From contig JAYFQW010000026.1 of NCBI GenBank assembly GCA_034926675.1, positions 24,735-88,734 on the forward strand: a stretch of DNA of 64,000 bases. Reading direction: 5' to 3'. The notes under the pieces are model-generated. The model did no database searches and was not told the DNA's origin. It worked only from the letters and a program-made list of their open reading frames with translations. Origin of the DNA: Clostridia bacterium. GTDB lineage: Bacteria; Bacillota; DTU025. The translations under genes and the position numbers were made by a program. Positions 1 through 9,769 of this stretch are shown piece after piece (position 1 is the stretch's first letter; the number at the start of each line of letters is the position of its first letter).

Positions 1-2
1 GC

Positions 3-1139
3 CTTCCGGGGCGAACGCCAGTCGGGATCAACAGCTCAACCGGCGCGTTCGTCGAGTCCGGCCCAGGTGAACCGCTAGCAGCCATTCTTCCTCAGGGATA
101 TACTCGAACTTACCTGCCAGCCTACACACGGCAAGACGGCGCGCCTATCCTGCCGCTTTTCGGCTACTGCGCAGTGGCTCTATCAGGCGATGAACTGATG
201 GTCGCCGCGATGCGCACCGATGAACGCAGCACATGGGATCCAATCAACTACAACCTTCCGGAACTCCCGGCGATGATCCACGCTGCTCTGGCATCTCTGC
301 CGGAGAACAGAATCCTCCGCCATCTGGCCAGGTGCGCCAGGGAGTACGGGTGCTTTACGGCGCAGAATGTGTTCTATAGGCGTTGGGAGGGGGGAATACC
401 AGTATCTCCGACCTGCAATGCCGACTGCGTTGGCTGCATCTCTAAGCAGTCGTCGGAGTGCTGCCCGTCTCCGCAGGAGAGGATTGACTTCGTCCCCACT
501 GTAGACGAGGTGGTGGAGGTTGCCCTTCCGCACCTTCAGGAGGCGCCAGACGCTATCATCAGTTTTGGGCAGGGTTGTGAGGGAGAGCCAACCTGCCAGT
601 ATGGCGTGATCGCCGAATCATGCCGACGAATCAGGCAACACACCGGTGAAGGAACAATCAACGTGAACACCAATGCCGGAAACGTGAGGGCGATAGCAGA
701 GATATGCGATGCTGGAGTGGATTCCCTTCGAGTGAGCATGGCGAGCGCCCGACCTCAGTTCTATGTCAGATACCACAGGCCTACCGGATATGGCCTTTCC
801 GATGTTGAGAGATCGATTGTCCATGCGCGCTCGCGCGGGGTGTTCGTTTCCCTCAACTACCTGGCGTTCCCTGGGTTCTCTGATCTCGAACCTGAGGTCA
901 ATGCCCTCTCAGCACTGGTGGAACGGTGCGGGGTCCAGATGATCCAGATCCGAAACCTCAACATCGATCCAGATGTCTTCATGCAGACTATGTCAGGCCA
1001 GCTCGGCGAAGCCGGAGGAGGCGGACATGAAGCGAGTTCATGGGGCGAGCCTGCTGGGATGGCTCAGGTGATTTCCTACCTTCACAATTCCTTTCCAGAC
1101 CTTTTCATAGGCAACTTCAGCATGCCTGTACACGGCTAA
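3..1139 (+). CDS. radical SAM protein, 5' end outside the window
   Basis: The reading frame is open from the first bases of the window, so the start lies upstream; a GTG at 174 is only an internal possibility. The cluster PTCNADCVGC has the three cysteines of a radical SAM 4Fe-4S site in CxxxCxxC spacing. It is followed by a glycine-rich GQGCEGEP stretch and NTNAG/RVSMAS strands typical of the SAM-binding half barrel. The protein is cytosolic and probably an S-adenosylmethionine-dependent radical enzyme, but I cannot identify its substrate. It ends 144 nt before ctsR and is not part of the CtsR operon, which has its own promoter. Family confidence is high; specific function is unknown. Confidence 0.85.
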   Translation, partial: LPGRTPVGINSSTGAFVESGPGEPLAAILPQGYTRTYLPAYTRQDGAPILPLFGYCAVALSGDELMVAAMRTDERSTWDPINYNLPELPAMIHAALASLPENRILRHLARCAREYGCFTAQNVFYRRWEGGIPVSPTCNADCVGCISKQSSECCPSPQERIDFVPTVDEVVEVALPHLQEAPDAIISFGQGCEGEPTCQYGVIAESCRRIRQHTGEGTINVNTNAGNVRAIAEICDAGVDSLRVSMASARPQFYVRYHRPTGYGLSDVERSIVHARSRGVFVSLNYLAFPGFSDLEPEVNALSALVERCGVQMIQIRNLNIDPDVFMQTMSGQLGEAGGGGHEASSWGEPAGMAQVISYLHNSFPDLFIGNFSMPVHG

Positions 1140-1211
1140 GCTCTTCTTGACCTTATCTGATCAATGCTCGTGAAACGCCGTGTGATATTGGGATTAGAGG
1201 CGAGAAGCCCC

Positions 1212-1242
1212 TTGCGTTTTCCCCGCGTCTGTGTATCATAAT
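1212..1242 (+). promoter_or_regulatory. sigma-A promoter of the ctsR operon
   Basis: TTGCGT at 1212-1217 and TATCAT at 1234-1239 are separated by 16 nt, with a further AT-rich CATAAT overlapping the -10. It lies directly upstream of the CtsR box and 42 nt from the ctsR start. The -35 is imperfect, so the exact hexamers are an inference. Confidence 0.6.
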
Positions 1243-1250
1243 AGTTGTAA

Positions 1251-1267
1251 GGTCAGAAATGGTCAGA
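1251..1267 (+). promoter_or_regulatory. CtsR operator (heptad direct repeat)
   Basis: Two exact heptads GGTCAGA (1251-1257 and 1261-1267) are separated by three bases. This matches the arrangement of the CtsR operator, a direct repeat of RGTCAAA with a 3-nt spacer. It sits just downstream of the -10 element, where a bound repressor would block transcription of ctsR itself. Autoregulation of ctsR-mcsA-mcsB-clpC is the known pattern in Bacillota. Confidence 0.85.
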
Positions 1268-1283
1268 TAGGCTGGAGAGCGCA

Positions 1284-1757
1284 ATGAGCAGTCTTTCGGA
1301 CTACATCGAGAGCTATCTCAAGCTTCTTTTCGATACTGCGCAGGATGAATGGGTGGAGGTTTGTCGCCGCGAACTCGCCGAGAGGTTCAGGTGTGCTCCA
1401 TCTCAGATCAACTACGTCCTTTCCACCAGGTTTACTTTGGAGCGAGGATACCTTGTGGAAACCAGGCGTGGTGGTGGCGGATATGTGCGGATCTTTCGGC
1501 TCGCGAGGCGCCCCAGGTCTGGGGCTGCGGAAATGGTCAGGGATTCGGTGGGAGAAGCTATTGACCGCGAGGCAGCTGAAGGCCTCATCGCGAAGCTTCT
1601 GGAGATGGGCGCCTTGGATGTCCAGGATGCGGCGTGCATTCGTGCTGCAGTGTTCGGCCAGGAGCGGGAAAACGAGCTGGAACTTGAGAGGGTAGTGAGA
1701 GCGCGTGTACTCCGTGCTACACTGCTCTTTATGTTGACTCAGCCTCCATCGGCGTAA
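1284..1757 (+). CDS. ctsR: CtsR transcriptional repressor of class III stress genes
   Basis: The 157-aa protein opens with SSLSDYIESYLKLLF and contains an N-terminal winged helix-turn-helix around CAPSQINYVLSTRF. The glycine-rich wing RRGGGGYVRI is the DNA- and temperature-sensing loop of CtsR. CtsR represses clp genes under normal conditions and is removed on heat or thiol stress with the help of McsA and McsB, both encoded directly downstream. The ATG at 1284 has a GGAG site 6 nt upstream. Length is as expected (about 150 aa). First gene of the operon ctsR-mcsA-mcsB-clpC, probably running on into radA and disA. Confidence 0.95.
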   Translation: MSSLSDYIESYLKLLFDTAQDEWVEVCRRELAERFRCAPSQINYVLSTRFTLERGYLVETRRGGGGYVRIFRLARRPRSGAAEMVRDSVGEAIDREAAEGLIAKLLEMGALDVQDAACIRAAVFGQERENELELERVVRARVLRATLLFMLTQPPSA

Positions 1758-1811
1758 CCGATTCACGTATTAGCGGCTGATGGGCCTTGCTCAGAACAGG
1801 GAGGTCTGGAA

Positions 1812-2486
1812 ATGCTCTGTCAGATATGCCATCAACGGCAGGCCAACGTGCATGTAACGAAGGTGACGAACAATGTCCGCACTGAGCTGCACATGTGCCA
1901 ACAGTGCGCGAGAGAGCGTGGGGAGCTGCAGATCTTCGAGGGGCCGAAATTCGCCCTATCGGATATCCTCGCCGGCCTAGTTCAGACCGAGACGAGCTGT
2001 GGGGCGCCCATGGGCATCAACGTGGGAGGCAGGCGGACCTGCAATACCTGCGGGCTGGACTACTCTGAGTTCATGAACACTGGTTTCTTGGGGTGCTCTA
2101 ACTGCTACTCTCAGTTTCAGCCCATACTAAGCCCGCTCATCGGGAGAATCCACGGTCACACCCGCCACACCGGGAAGGCGCCTCGCAGGGCCGGGAAGGC
2201 CGTAAGAGCACGGCAGGAACTGGAAGGGCTTCGCAGTACGCTAAGGCAGCTGATCCAGGCTGAGGAATACGAGAAGGCAGCCCTGGTGCGGGATAGGATC
2301 CGCGAAATGGAGCGCGTTGCTCATCAGGATCAATTGCAGGCGGAATCCGCAGGCGGCAGCGGGGCGGAAGTAGCGGGCAGCGACACTACGCTATGTACTG
2401 ACGACAGTGAGAAGCGGCAGGAACAGCCGGGAACGCAGCCGGGAACGCAGCCGGGCACTGGATCTGACGCTTCGGAGGGGAGGTAG
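1812..2486 (+). CDS. mcsA: McsA, zinc-finger activator of McsB
   Basis: The N-terminus MLCQICHQRQA with later CQQC, CNTCG and CSNC pairs gives the multiple CxxC zinc sites of McsA. A UVR motif near residues 138-165 (LRQLIQAEEYEKAALVRDRI) is the usual partner-binding helix pair. McsA activates the arginine kinase McsB and modulates CtsR under stress. At 224 aa it is longer than typical McsA (about 170-185). The surplus is a C-terminal low-complexity tail rich in Gly, Ser and Gln, with a GTQP repeat. The start has a GGGAGG site. It sits between ctsR and mcsB. Confidence 0.93.
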   Translation: MLCQICHQRQANVHVTKVTNNVRTELHMCQQCARERGELQIFEGPKFALSDILAGLVQTETSCGAPMGINVGGRRTCNTCGLDYSEFMNTGFLGCSNCYSQFQPILSPLIGRIHGHTRHTGKAPRRAGKAVRARQELEGLRSTLRQLIQAEEYEKAALVRDRIREMERVAHQDQLQAESAGGSGAEVAGSDTTLCTDDSEKRQEQPGTQPGTQPGTGSDASEGR

Positions 2487-2490
2487 GCGC

Positions 2491-3558
2491 ATGGCCTCCA
2501 GAAAGTGCGGCGGACACGATTCCGCCCTTTGGATGAACGCGGACGGCCCGGAGTCAGGGGTTGTCGTGTCAAGTCGTGTGAGGCTCGCCCGGAACCTTCA
2601 GGCTGTCCCGTTCCCGCATCGTGCATCGGCGGACCAGCTTGCCTCCGTTCTCGGACGCGTGAAGGGAGCGATTGCGGCCACGCCGTCCATCGGTCCAACT
2701 GAGCTGTTCGACCTGCCCGACCTATCCGCCACAGATAGGCAGCTCATGGTTGAGGAGCACCTAACATCACCTCAGCATGTGCAGGAACCTGCGAACAGGG
2801 CAGTGGTCCTGAACCGGGACAGATCAGTCAGCATCATGGTGAACGAGGAAGATCACATAAGGATACAGGCGATCCTTCCAGGGTTACAGCTGGATGAGGC
2901 GTTGAGGCTTGCTTCCGCCACTGACGATGCGATAGAAGAGACCATCGACTACGCGTTCGACGAGGAACTGGGATACCTGTGCGCATGCCCAACCAACGTA
3001 GGGACTGGCCTGCGCGCGTCGACCATGCTCCATCTTCCCGCGCTTGGGATGGTGAACATGCTCGGCCAGGTGCTCGGGGCTGTATCCAAAGTCGGTGTGA
3101 CAGTGCGTGGAATATACGGCGAAGGCACCGATGCTGTGGGCAACCTATTCCAGGTGAGCAACCAGGTGACCATGGGTCGCGCCGATGAGGAGATCGTTGC
3201 ACATCTCAAGGCAGTGACCAAGCAGATCACTGACAGTGAGAAGAACGCACGGAGCGCGATCGTGAGTGATGCCAAGGAACAGCTGGAGGATAGAGTGTAC
3301 CGGTCCTATGGAGTGCTCTCGAATGCCAGGATGACCGCTTCTGATGAGGCCCTTAGGCTGCTTTCCGACGTGAAACTTGGCGCCGACCTCGGCATTATCC
3401 CAGGTCTGCTTCCGTCGGCGATCACCAGGCTAACAGTGGAGATGATGCCGGCGCACGTCCAGAGCTACGTTGGAAAGGAACTCACGGCGTGGGAGCGGGA
3501 TTCCAACCGCGCCGCACTCATTCGGAGCAGGCTTGCCGCAGACAGAGAGGAGTCATAG
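2491..3558 (+). CDS. mcsB: McsB protein-arginine kinase
   Basis: McsB phosphorylates arginines in CtsR and in proteins destined for ClpCP. The frame is open from 2407, but the ATG at 2491 is preferred: it follows a GGAGGGGAGG site and begins just after mcsA ends, giving 355 aa, the family length. Seen in the protein are VVSSRVRLARN, the phosphagen-kinase nucleotide-binding arginines, and CACPTNVGTGLRAS, the conserved catalytic-cysteine loop. The RxxRA-type pocket described in some McsB proteins was not checked in detail. Tightly packed with clpC (3-nt gap). Confidence 0.95.
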   Translation: MASRKCGGHDSALWMNADGPESGVVVSSRVRLARNLQAVPFPHRASADQLASVLGRVKGAIAATPSIGPTELFDLPDLSATDRQLMVEEHLTSPQHVQEPANRAVVLNRDRSVSIMVNEEDHIRIQAILPGLQLDEALRLASATDDAIEETIDYAFDEELGYLCACPTNVGTGLRASTMLHLPALGMVNMLGQVLGAVSKVGVTVRGIYGEGTDAVGNLFQVSNQVTMGRADEEIVAHLKAVTKQITDSEKNARSAIVSDAKEQLEDRVYRSYGVLSNARMTASDEALRLLSDVKLGADLGIIPGLLPSAITRLTVEMMPAHVQSYVGKELTAWERDSNRAALIRSRLAADREES

Positions 3559-3561
3559 AGG

Positions 3562-6054
3562 ATGTTCGGGTCTTTCACTGAGAGGGCGCAGCGAGTCCTC
3601 TATTTATCGCAGGACGAGGCCAAGAAACTCGGGCACAACTTCGTGGGAACTGAGCACATACTGCTCGGCCTGGCCAGGGAGGGTCAGGGTGTTGCAGCCC
3701 GTGCCTTGCAGAATCTGGGGATAGAGCCTGATGCCATCCGCGAGGAGGTGGAGGGCATCATTGGAAAGGGCGATGCAGGGGAAATCGAGATGGTAGGGCT
3801 GAGCCCGCGGGCAAAGCGGGTTCTCGAACTCGCCATCGATGAGGCGAGGTCAATGGGGCACGGCTACGTTGGCACTGAGCATCTCCTGCTAGGCCTCATA
3901 CGCGAGGGCGAGGGAGTAGCGGCGCAGGTGCTGCAGAACCTCGGGGCCGATCTGGAGCATGTGAAGACCGAGGTTCTGAACCTGCTAAGCGGAGGCGCAT
4001 CAGGCCAGGCTCAGCGGCAGGAGAACTCCAGCCAGCCAGGAGGCAGGACGCCCAAGAGGAAGGGCACTCCCACTCTCGAACAATACGGGCGAAACCTCAC
4101 GGTCATGGCGCGCGACGGGAAACTCGACCCCGTAATAGGAAGAGAACAGGAGATATCCAGAGTCATCCAGGTGCTTTCCCGCAGGACTAAGAACAACCCC
4201 GTGCTCATCGGGGACCCTGGTGTCGGAAAGACGGCTATTGTTGAGGGGCTCGCCCAGAAACTCGTGAACGGTGATGTCCCAGAGCTTCTCAAGGACAAGC
4301 GTGTGCTCACTCTGGACATGGGATCTCTCGTTGCGGGCACTAAGTATCGGGGCGAATTCGAGGAGAGGCTCAAGAAGGTGATCGACGAGATCATCAGCTC
4401 CGGAGATGTGATTCTGTTCATCGATGAGCTTCACACCGTGGTGGGGGCAGGGGCCGCTGAGGGAGCTATCGACGCGGCGAACATACTAAAACCTGCGCTT
4501 GCCCGGGGCGAGCTTCAGTGCGTTGGGGCCACTACCCTTAACGAGTACCGCAAGCACATTGAGAAAGATGCGGCGCTGGAGCGGCGGTTCCAGCCGATAC
4601 AGGTCGGAGAGCCAACGGTGGAACAGACCATCGCGATTCTGGAAGGCCTCCGTGATCGATATGAGGCACATCATAGGGTGAAGATAACTGATGGCGCGCT
4701 CCGCGCGGCGGCACTGCTGTCCGACAGGTACATCAGCGACAGGTTCCTCCCAGACAAAGCCATCGACCTGGTTGACGAGGCAGGCTCCAAAGTGCGCCTG
4801 GCCGTCCATGTGGCGCCGTCAGACCTGAAGAAACTGGAGGAGGAGCTTGAGCGGGTCCGTTCAGAGAAGGAAGCCGCCATCCAGAATGAGGAGTTCGAGA
4901 AGGCTGCTCAGCTGCGCGATACTGAACAGAAGATGAGGGACCGTATAGACGAGGAGCGCAGGGAATGGCACAATCAGCGGTATCTCGAGGGCGCAGTGGT
5001 CACCGATGAGGAGATCGCACAGGTGGTGGCGGACTGGACTGGAGTGCCGGTAACGAAGCTTGCGGAGACCGAGGCAGAGCGCCTGCTCAAGCTGGAGGAG
5101 ATTCTGCACAGGCGGGTCATCGGCCAGGATGAGGCGGTCGCCGCAGTGTCCAAGGCGGTCCGACGCGCCCACGCAGGGCTCAAGGATCCAAAGCGCCCAG
5201 TGGGATCGTTCATATTCCTGGGTCCAACTGGAGTGGGCAAGACCGAGCTGGCCCGGGCCCTGGCGGAGTCGTTGTTCGGCGACGAGGACGCGATGATTCG
5301 CATCGACATGTCGGAGTACATGGAGAGGCACACCGTCTCTAGGTTGATCGGAGCGCCTCCTGGATACGTGGGCTACGAGGAAGCCGGGCAACTGACTGAG
5401 AAGGTTCGCAGACGGCCTTACTCGGTGGTGCTCTTCGATGAGATCGAGAAGGCTCACCCTGAGGTGTTCAACATCCTACTGCAGGTCCTCGAGGATGGCA
5501 GGCTCACTGATGGGCAGGGCAGGACGGTGGATTTCCGGAACACGGTGCTGATTATGACGTCCAATGTAGGAGCCACTGAGATTCGCCGGGATACCGTGCT
5601 CGGGTTCACAACGACGCAGGATGAGCGTGGCGCGTATGACCGCATGCGCGATAAGGTCCTCGCTGAGCTGAAGCGCACCTTCAGGCCTGAGTTCCTGAAC
5701 CGCGTAGATGACGTGATAGTCTTCCACGCCCTTGGGCGAGATGAGATGTCGCTCATTGTCGACATGCTCCTCAATAGGGTTCACCAGCATCTGGCGCCCC
5801 GCGGTATATCGCTGGTGTTCACCGAGTCGGCCCGCGCCTTGCTCCTGAGAGAGGGGTATGATCCGGAATACGGCGCCAGGCCCCTCAGGAGAGTGATCCA
5901 GCGGATGGTGGACGATAGGCTCTCTGATGAGATCCTGGCAGGCAATGTGAAGGATGGCCAGACCCTAGAGGTCGGCGAGGCGGATGGCAGGCTCACGTTC
6001 AAAGCGACTGCGGATCCGGTTTCCGGGGCCGCTTCTACGGAGGGTGACGTGTGA
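3562..6054 (+). CDS. clpC: ClpC AAA+ unfoldase, ATP-binding subunit of ClpCP
   Basis: The 830-aa protein has two N-terminal Clp repeats (about residues 1-145). The first AAA+ module has Walker [14 protein letters not shown] and Walker [10 protein letters not shown] middle region contains a UVR motif ([14 protein letters not shown]), which is the McsB/MecA docking area. The second AAA+ module has Walker [14 protein letters not shown] and Walker [16 protein letters not shown]. It unfolds substrates, including arginine-phosphorylated ones, for ClpP. The ribosome-binding site GAGAGGAG lies in the mcsB end. The gene overlaps radA by 4 nt. Confidence 0.97.
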   Translation: MFGSFTERAQRVLYLSQDEAKKLGHNFVGTEHILLGLAREGQGVAARALQNLGIEPDAIREEVEGIIGKGDAGEIEMVGLSPRAKRVLELAIDEARSMGHGYVGTEHLLLGLIREGEGVAAQVLQNLGADLEHVKTEVLNLLSGGASGQAQRQENSSQPGGRTPKRKGTPTLEQYGRNLTVMARDGKLDPVIGREQEISRVIQVLSRRTKNNPVLIGDPGVGKTAIVEGLAQKLVNGDVPELLKDKRVLTLDMGSLVAGTKYRGEFEERLKKVIDEIISSGDVILFIDELHTVVGAGAAEGAIDAANILKPALARGELQCVGATTLNEYRKHIEKDAALERRFQPIQVGEPTVEQTIAILEGLRDRYEAHHRVKITDGALRAAALLSDRYISDRFLPDKAIDLVDEAGSKVRLAVHVAPSDLKKLEEELERVRSEKEAAIQNEEFEKAAQLRDTEQKMRDRIDEERREWHNQRYLEGAVVTDEEIAQVVADWTGVPVTKLAETEAERLLKLEEILHRRVIGQDEAVAAVSKAVRRAHAGLKDPKRPVGSFIFLGPTGVGKTELARALAESLFGDEDAMIRIDMSEYMERHTVSRLIGAPPGYVGYEEAGQLTEKVRRRPYSVVLFDEIEKAHPEVFNILLQVLEDGRLTDGQGRTVDFRNTVLIMTSNVGATEIRRDTVLGFTTTQDERGAYDRMRDKVLAELKRTFRPEFLNRVDDVIVFHALGRDEMSLIVDMLLNRVHQHLAPRGISLVFTESARALLLREGYDPEYGARPLRRVIQRMVDDRLSDEILAGNVKDGQTLEVGEADGRLTFKATADPVSGAASTEGDV

Positions 6055-7514
6055 GACCGGAAAAGGCGATATTCATATGCCAGGCGTGTGGCTATGAGTC
6101 AGCCAAATGGATGGGAAAGTGCCCTGCCTGCGAGGGTTGGAACAGCTTCGTGGAGGAGATTCGGCGCGAACCCGGACCTTCTGGGGCGGGGCGTTCCTCT
6201 GGCCGCGGAGGTGCGCGCGCTGTAGGCGCTTGTGAGGGGGGCGGCGTGGCGCGGGCAGGAAGGCATGCCAGCCCCGGCCCTGTTCCTGTTGGAGGGATCG
6301 AGATTACCCCTGAGGACCGGGTTCCTACTGGAATAGCGGAATTCGACCGGGTGCTCGGGGGAGGTGTGGTCGCAGGCTCCGTCGTACTCATAGGCGGGGA
6401 TCCGGGGATTGGCAAATCCACACTGCTCCTGCAGATCTCGGAGAACGTGGCTCGTAGGCGCGGTCCTGTGCTATATGTTACCGGTGAGGAATCGGTGAGG
6501 CAGGTCGGGCTGAGGGCCACGCGGCTAGGGGCAGGAGCTGACTCGCTGATGGTCCTTGCCGAGACCGACGTATGGGCCATTGAGGATCGAATTGCGTCGA
6601 TGCGCCCATCTCTCGTGGTGATCGACTCCATTCAAACTATGGCTGATCCTGGCCTGGAGTCATCCCCCGGCAGTGTCGGGCAGGTGCGCGAGTGTGCCGG
6701 AAGGCTTGCGCGGCAAGCGAAGGACCTAGGAGCGCCGGTATTCCTTGTGGGCCATGTCACCAAGTCGGGCTCGATCGCAGGGCCCAAGGTGCTGGAGCAC
6801 ATGGTGGACACTGTGTTGTACTTCGAGGGGGAGTCTCATCATACCCATCGCCTGATCCGGGCTGTGAAGAACAGGTATGGCTCCACCGACGAGGTCGGGA
6901 TCTTCACCATGACTGATCGTGGTCTCGAAGAGGTGCAGAATCCATCGGAGATGCTGCTTTCGGAGAGGCCCGGCGGAGCGGCAGGTTCTGTTGTGGCGGC
7001 AAGTATCGAGGGCAGTAGGCCGCTCCTTGTAGAAATCCAGGCCCTGGTGGCCAGGTCGGTCACGGGAACTCCGCGGAGGACCACTACTGGGGTCGACTAC
7101 AACCGCACCGCCATAATCGTTGCGGTGCTCGACCGCCGTGTGGGCCTGGGGATCGGCGCTGAGGACATCTACGTGAACGTTGCTGGAGGTCTCTCCATCG
7201 CTGAACCAGCGGCTGACCTTGCCATCGCGGCGGCGATAGCATCGAGTTTCCGGGGCGTGCCCGCTGCGCCGAGCACTGTGGTGTTCGGAGAGGTGGGGCT
7301 GGCGGGCGAATTGCGGGCCGTGAACCACGCGGAACTCAGGGTGGCTGAGGCGGAGAGGCTCGGGTTCCATCAGTGCGTGCTTCCCAAGCACAATCTGAAG
7401 AGTATGACTAGGCGGGCACGGCCCGGAGTGCGGGCCGATGCCGCGGTTCGAATCATTGGCGCCGCTACAGTGGGCGAAGCTCTTGATGCTGCACTTCTGG
7501 GGGTGGATCGGTAA
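6051..7514 (+). CDS. radA: RadA/Sms DNA repair ATPase
   Basis: The N-terminal zinc finger [18 protein letters not shown] leads to a RecA-like core with Walker [15 protein letters not shown], then the RadA-specific [13 protein letters not shown] motif. The C-terminal half resembles Lon protease but lacks proteolysis. RadA processes recombination intermediates and branched DNA. It begins with GTG inside the clpC stop (GTGA overlap), so it is probably translationally coupled. The linker after the zinc finger (about residues 40-75) is unusually rich in Gly, Ala and Arg. In Bacillota RadA works with DisA, which follows here with a 1-nt overlap. Confidence 0.95.
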   Translation: MRPEKAIFICQACGYESAKWMGKCPACEGWNSFVEEIRREPGPSGAGRSSGRGGARAVGACEGGGVARAGRHASPGPVPVGGIEITPEDRVPTGIAEFDRVLGGGVVAGSVVLIGGDPGIGKSTLLLQISENVARRRGPVLYVTGEESVRQVGLRATRLGAGADSLMVLAETDVWAIEDRIASMRPSLVVIDSIQTMADPGLESSPGSVGQVRECAGRLARQAKDLGAPVFLVGHVTKSGSIAGPKVLEHMVDTVLYFEGESHHTHRLIRAVKNRYGSTDEVGIFTMTDRGLEEVQNPSEMLLSERPGGAAGSVVAASIEGSRPLLVEIQALVARSVTGTPRRTTTGVDYNRTAIIVAVLDRRVGLGIGAEDIYVNVAGGLSIAEPAADLAIAAAIASSFRGVPAAPSTVVFGEVGLAGELRAVNHAELRVAEAERLGFHQCVLPKHNLKSMTRRARPGVRADAAVRIIGAATVGEALDAALLGVDR

Positions 7515-8572
7515 TGTCGGAGAGGCTGCGTAGGATATTCCATGTGGTCGCGCCAGGCACTGCTCTCAACGAGGGGCTTGAGAATATCCTTCGGGCTCGT
7601 ACCGGCGGGCTGATAGTGGTTGGCGACACGCCAGAGATGATGCAGGCGGTGAGGGGAGGCTTTCGCCTCGATGCCGAGTTCACGCCTGCGGCCCTCTATG
7701 AGCTAGCGAAGATGGACGGCGCTATCATTCTTTCGCCCAATGCGGACAGGATCATGTACGCAAACGTCACACTGGCTACAGATCCAGACATACCGTCCCG
7801 CGAGACTGGGCTCCGACACAGCACCGCTGAGAGAATCGCCAAGATGACAGGGCAGCTCGTGATCGCCATATCCCAGAGGCGTTCTGTCATCACTGTGTAC
7901 GCCGGTCATACTAGGTATGTGCTTCGAGACATCGGCGTGGTGCTTGCCAAGGCAAACCAGGCTCTGCAGACAATGGCCAATTATCGCGACTCTCTGTCGA
8001 AGGCGCTCGCCGGCCTCACCGCTCTCGAGTTCGTCGAGGAAGTGACGATAATCGACGTGGTGAGGGTGCTCCAAAGGTACGAACTGATGAGACGAGTGGC
8101 GGACGAAGTGTCGGACTACATAGCTGAGCTGGGGCTAGAGGGTCGTTTGGTCAGGATCCAGGCGGATGAGATAGTTGCGGGAACGCTCGAGGAAGTGCTA
8201 TTTGTCGCCATGGACTACATCCCCGAAGGGGGGCAGGCGGAGGCGGAGAGACTGCTGCACACAGTCGCCGACTGGAGTTTCGACGAGGTGCTCGATCTAT
8301 CGCTGCTTTCCCGCGCCTTGACGCGGAACCCGTCGATTTCGCTGGAGTCGGGCGCATCACCAAGGGGATACAGAGCGCTTTCGAAGATAGCCCGTCTTCC
8401 GGTGTCAGTAGTGCAAAATGTGGTGCAGGGCTTTGGGTCGCTCAAGGTGATAAGGGCGGCGAGTGTGGAGGAGCTCGACGAGGTCGACGGGATCGGCGAG
8501 GTGAGAGCCAGGGCGGTCCGGGAGGGCTTGGCCCGTCTGCGAGACCAGGCAGCGCGCAACCTGGTGGTGTGA
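7514..8572 (+). CDS. disA: DisA diadenylate cyclase / DNA integrity scanning protein
   Basis: The 352-aa protein has the N-terminal DAC domain with the DGA motif (KMDGAIILS), a linker, and a C-terminal helix-hairpin-helix region (ELDEVDGIGEVRARAV). DisA makes cyclic di-AMP from two ATP and stops when it meets branched DNA. The second catalytic motif, normally RHR followed by TAER, reads RHSTAER here, so the last arginine is serine (codon AGC near 7815). Everything else is standard. Starts at ATG overlapping the radA stop by 1 nt. Whether the enzyme is still an active cyclase is open. Confidence 0.93.
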   Translation: MSERLRRIFHVVAPGTALNEGLENILRARTGGLIVVGDTPEMMQAVRGGFRLDAEFTPAALYELAKMDGAIILSPNADRIMYANVTLATDPDIPSRETGLRHSTAERIAKMTGQLVIAISQRRSVITVYAGHTRYVLRDIGVVLAKANQALQTMANYRDSLSKALAGLTALEFVEEVTIIDVVRVLQRYELMRRVADEVSDYIAELGLEGRLVRIQADEIVAGTLEEVLFVAMDYIPEGGQAEAERLLHTVADWSFDEVLDLSLLSRALTRNPSISLESGASPRGYRALSKIARLPVSVVQNVVQGFGSLKVIRAASVEELDEVDGIGEVRARAVREGLARLRDQAARNLVV

Positions 8573-8596
8573 CGCGGCGAGCGCAGCCCTCCGCGT

Positions 8597-8992
8597 CTAC
8601 GTAAGGTTGAAAAGGCCCAGCATTCGCAGACGGTCATATTCCTTGACCATGATCTCGCTCATATCCAGACCCATGACAGCACAGAGAGCGGCAGTGTAGA
8701 ACATGGTCTGACCGATCTCTGCTTCCAGCGCCTCTGCGCAGTCAGGGCAGAGTTCGCCGTACACATGGGAGTCCACCAGCCGGCGCAGGTCAGCCAGGTC
8801 CGCATCCTCAGGGAACTTCTGGCGTTTTGCACTGACCTCAAGGCATCCGCATGTTGTGACGGACTTGGCTACTGCCCGGTTCACTCTGGCGCCGGCCTCC
8901 TGGAATTTCGACATGACATCGAGGATGCTTCGGTGGCGCACTAGGTACTCCGATACAGCCCCTTGGAACTCGGTGCAGGACAAATCGGCCAA
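8597..8992 (-). CDS. conserved clostridial protein, possibly MazG-like all-alpha
   Basis: This 131-aa protein resembles a small family I remember between disA and carD in clostridial genomes, sometimes annotated DUF1573. The family label is from memory. Visible features are IRHRSILD-type YLVRHRSILDVMSKFQE, a CGC motif and a CPDC pair that could bind metal. The C-terminal helix pair (EIGQTMFYTAALCAVMGLDM) recalls MazG-type nucleotide pyrophosphohydrolases but lacks their full acidic set. The TTG start at 8992 is supported by GGAGGTGAGG 4 nt upstream. It is the only minus-strand gene in the housekeeping block. Function unknown. Confidence 0.75.
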   Translation of the reverse strand: MADLSCTEFQGAVSEYLVRHRSILDVMSKFQEAGARVNRAVAKSVTTCGCLEVSAKRQKFPEDADLADLRRLVDSHVYGELCPDCAEALEAEIGQTMFYTAALCAVMGLDMSEIMVKEYDRLRMLGLFNLT

Positions 8993-9100
8993 CTGGCCTC
9001 ACCTCCAAATGCCGAATACGCAGGTGATATGGCCGAGCTGAAGTTCACCTTGATTATACGTTTGGGCAGTTGCGTTGTCAATGAGCGCAGGCTGAAGCAT

Positions 9101-9129
9101 TTGACTGCATCCCGGACCGATGGTACAAT
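9101..9129 (+). promoter_or_regulatory. sigma-A promoter of the carD gene
   Basis: TTGACT (9101-9106) and TACAAT (9124-9129) are separated by exactly 17 nt. The -10 ends 35 nt before the carD start codon. This is a near-consensus promoter. Confidence 0.8.
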
Positions 9130-9164
9130 TTAGGCAAGTGCTCCGAGGAGAGTGATGAAAGACC

Positions 9165-9644
9165 GTGTTTGCTATCGGCGACCGAGTCGTGTACCCGATG
9201 CACGGCGCTGGTATGATCGAGGCGATCGAAGAACGCGAGATCCTCGGGCAGCGGGACCATTACTACATCATGCGTCTACAGGTGGGGGATATGAAGGTCA
9301 TGATTCCTCGCGGAAGCGCCGCTGATGTAGGTTTGAGGCCAATCATCGGCGCTGCCGAGGTTCCCAAGGTGTACGAGATTCTCAGAGGCGAGAGAACCGC
9401 CATGAGTCAGAACTGGAATCGCAGATACCGGGCGAATATGGAGCAGATGAAAACTGGCGACATTTACTCTGTGGCTGAGGTCGTTAGGAACCTAGGCCTG
9501 AGGGAGTACGAAAAGGGGCTCTCCACAGGCGAACGCCGCATGCTGGAGAACGCGATACAGATACTCATCAGCGAGCTTGCCATGGTGGAGATGCGCCCCT
9601 CCGAGGAGATCATATCCGAGATTAACTCCATTCTCCGGGCCTGA
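9165..9644 (+). CDS. CarD/CdnL family transcription factor
   Basis: The N-terminal FAIGDRVVYPMHGAGMIEAIEER is the CarD RNA-polymerase-interacting (Tudor-like) domain. It is followed by a helical C-terminal domain ending MVEMRPSEEIISEINS. CarD-family proteins bind the RNA polymerase beta subunit and stabilise open promoter complexes. At 159 aa it matches the usual length. The GTG start at 9165 opens the conserved domain directly; the nearest ribosome site GAGGAG is about 14 nt away, which is longer than ideal. It has its own strong promoter. Confidence 0.9.
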   Translation: MFAIGDRVVYPMHGAGMIEAIEEREILGQRDHYYIMRLQVGDMKVMIPRGSAADVGLRPIIGAAEVPKVYEILRGERTAMSQNWNRRYRANMEQMKTGDIYSVAEVVRNLGLREYEKGLSTGERRMLENAIQILISELAMVEMRPSEEIISEINSILRA

Positions 9645-9769
9645 GCCGGGTTGGCGTTCTGCCTGAGAGTGTGGAGTTGCGCCGACATATACCAGCGCCC
9701 GTTGGAGACAATATGCTGGAAGGCATGGCGGCCTAGTCGGCCTTCAGCTCGATGGAGGTGAACGCCATA

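Noticed and set aside
2407..2490. Longer N-terminus of McsB starting at 2407
   Set aside because: It would overlap mcsA by 80 nt and lacks a ribosome site; the ATG at 2491 has a strong one and gives the family N-terminus.
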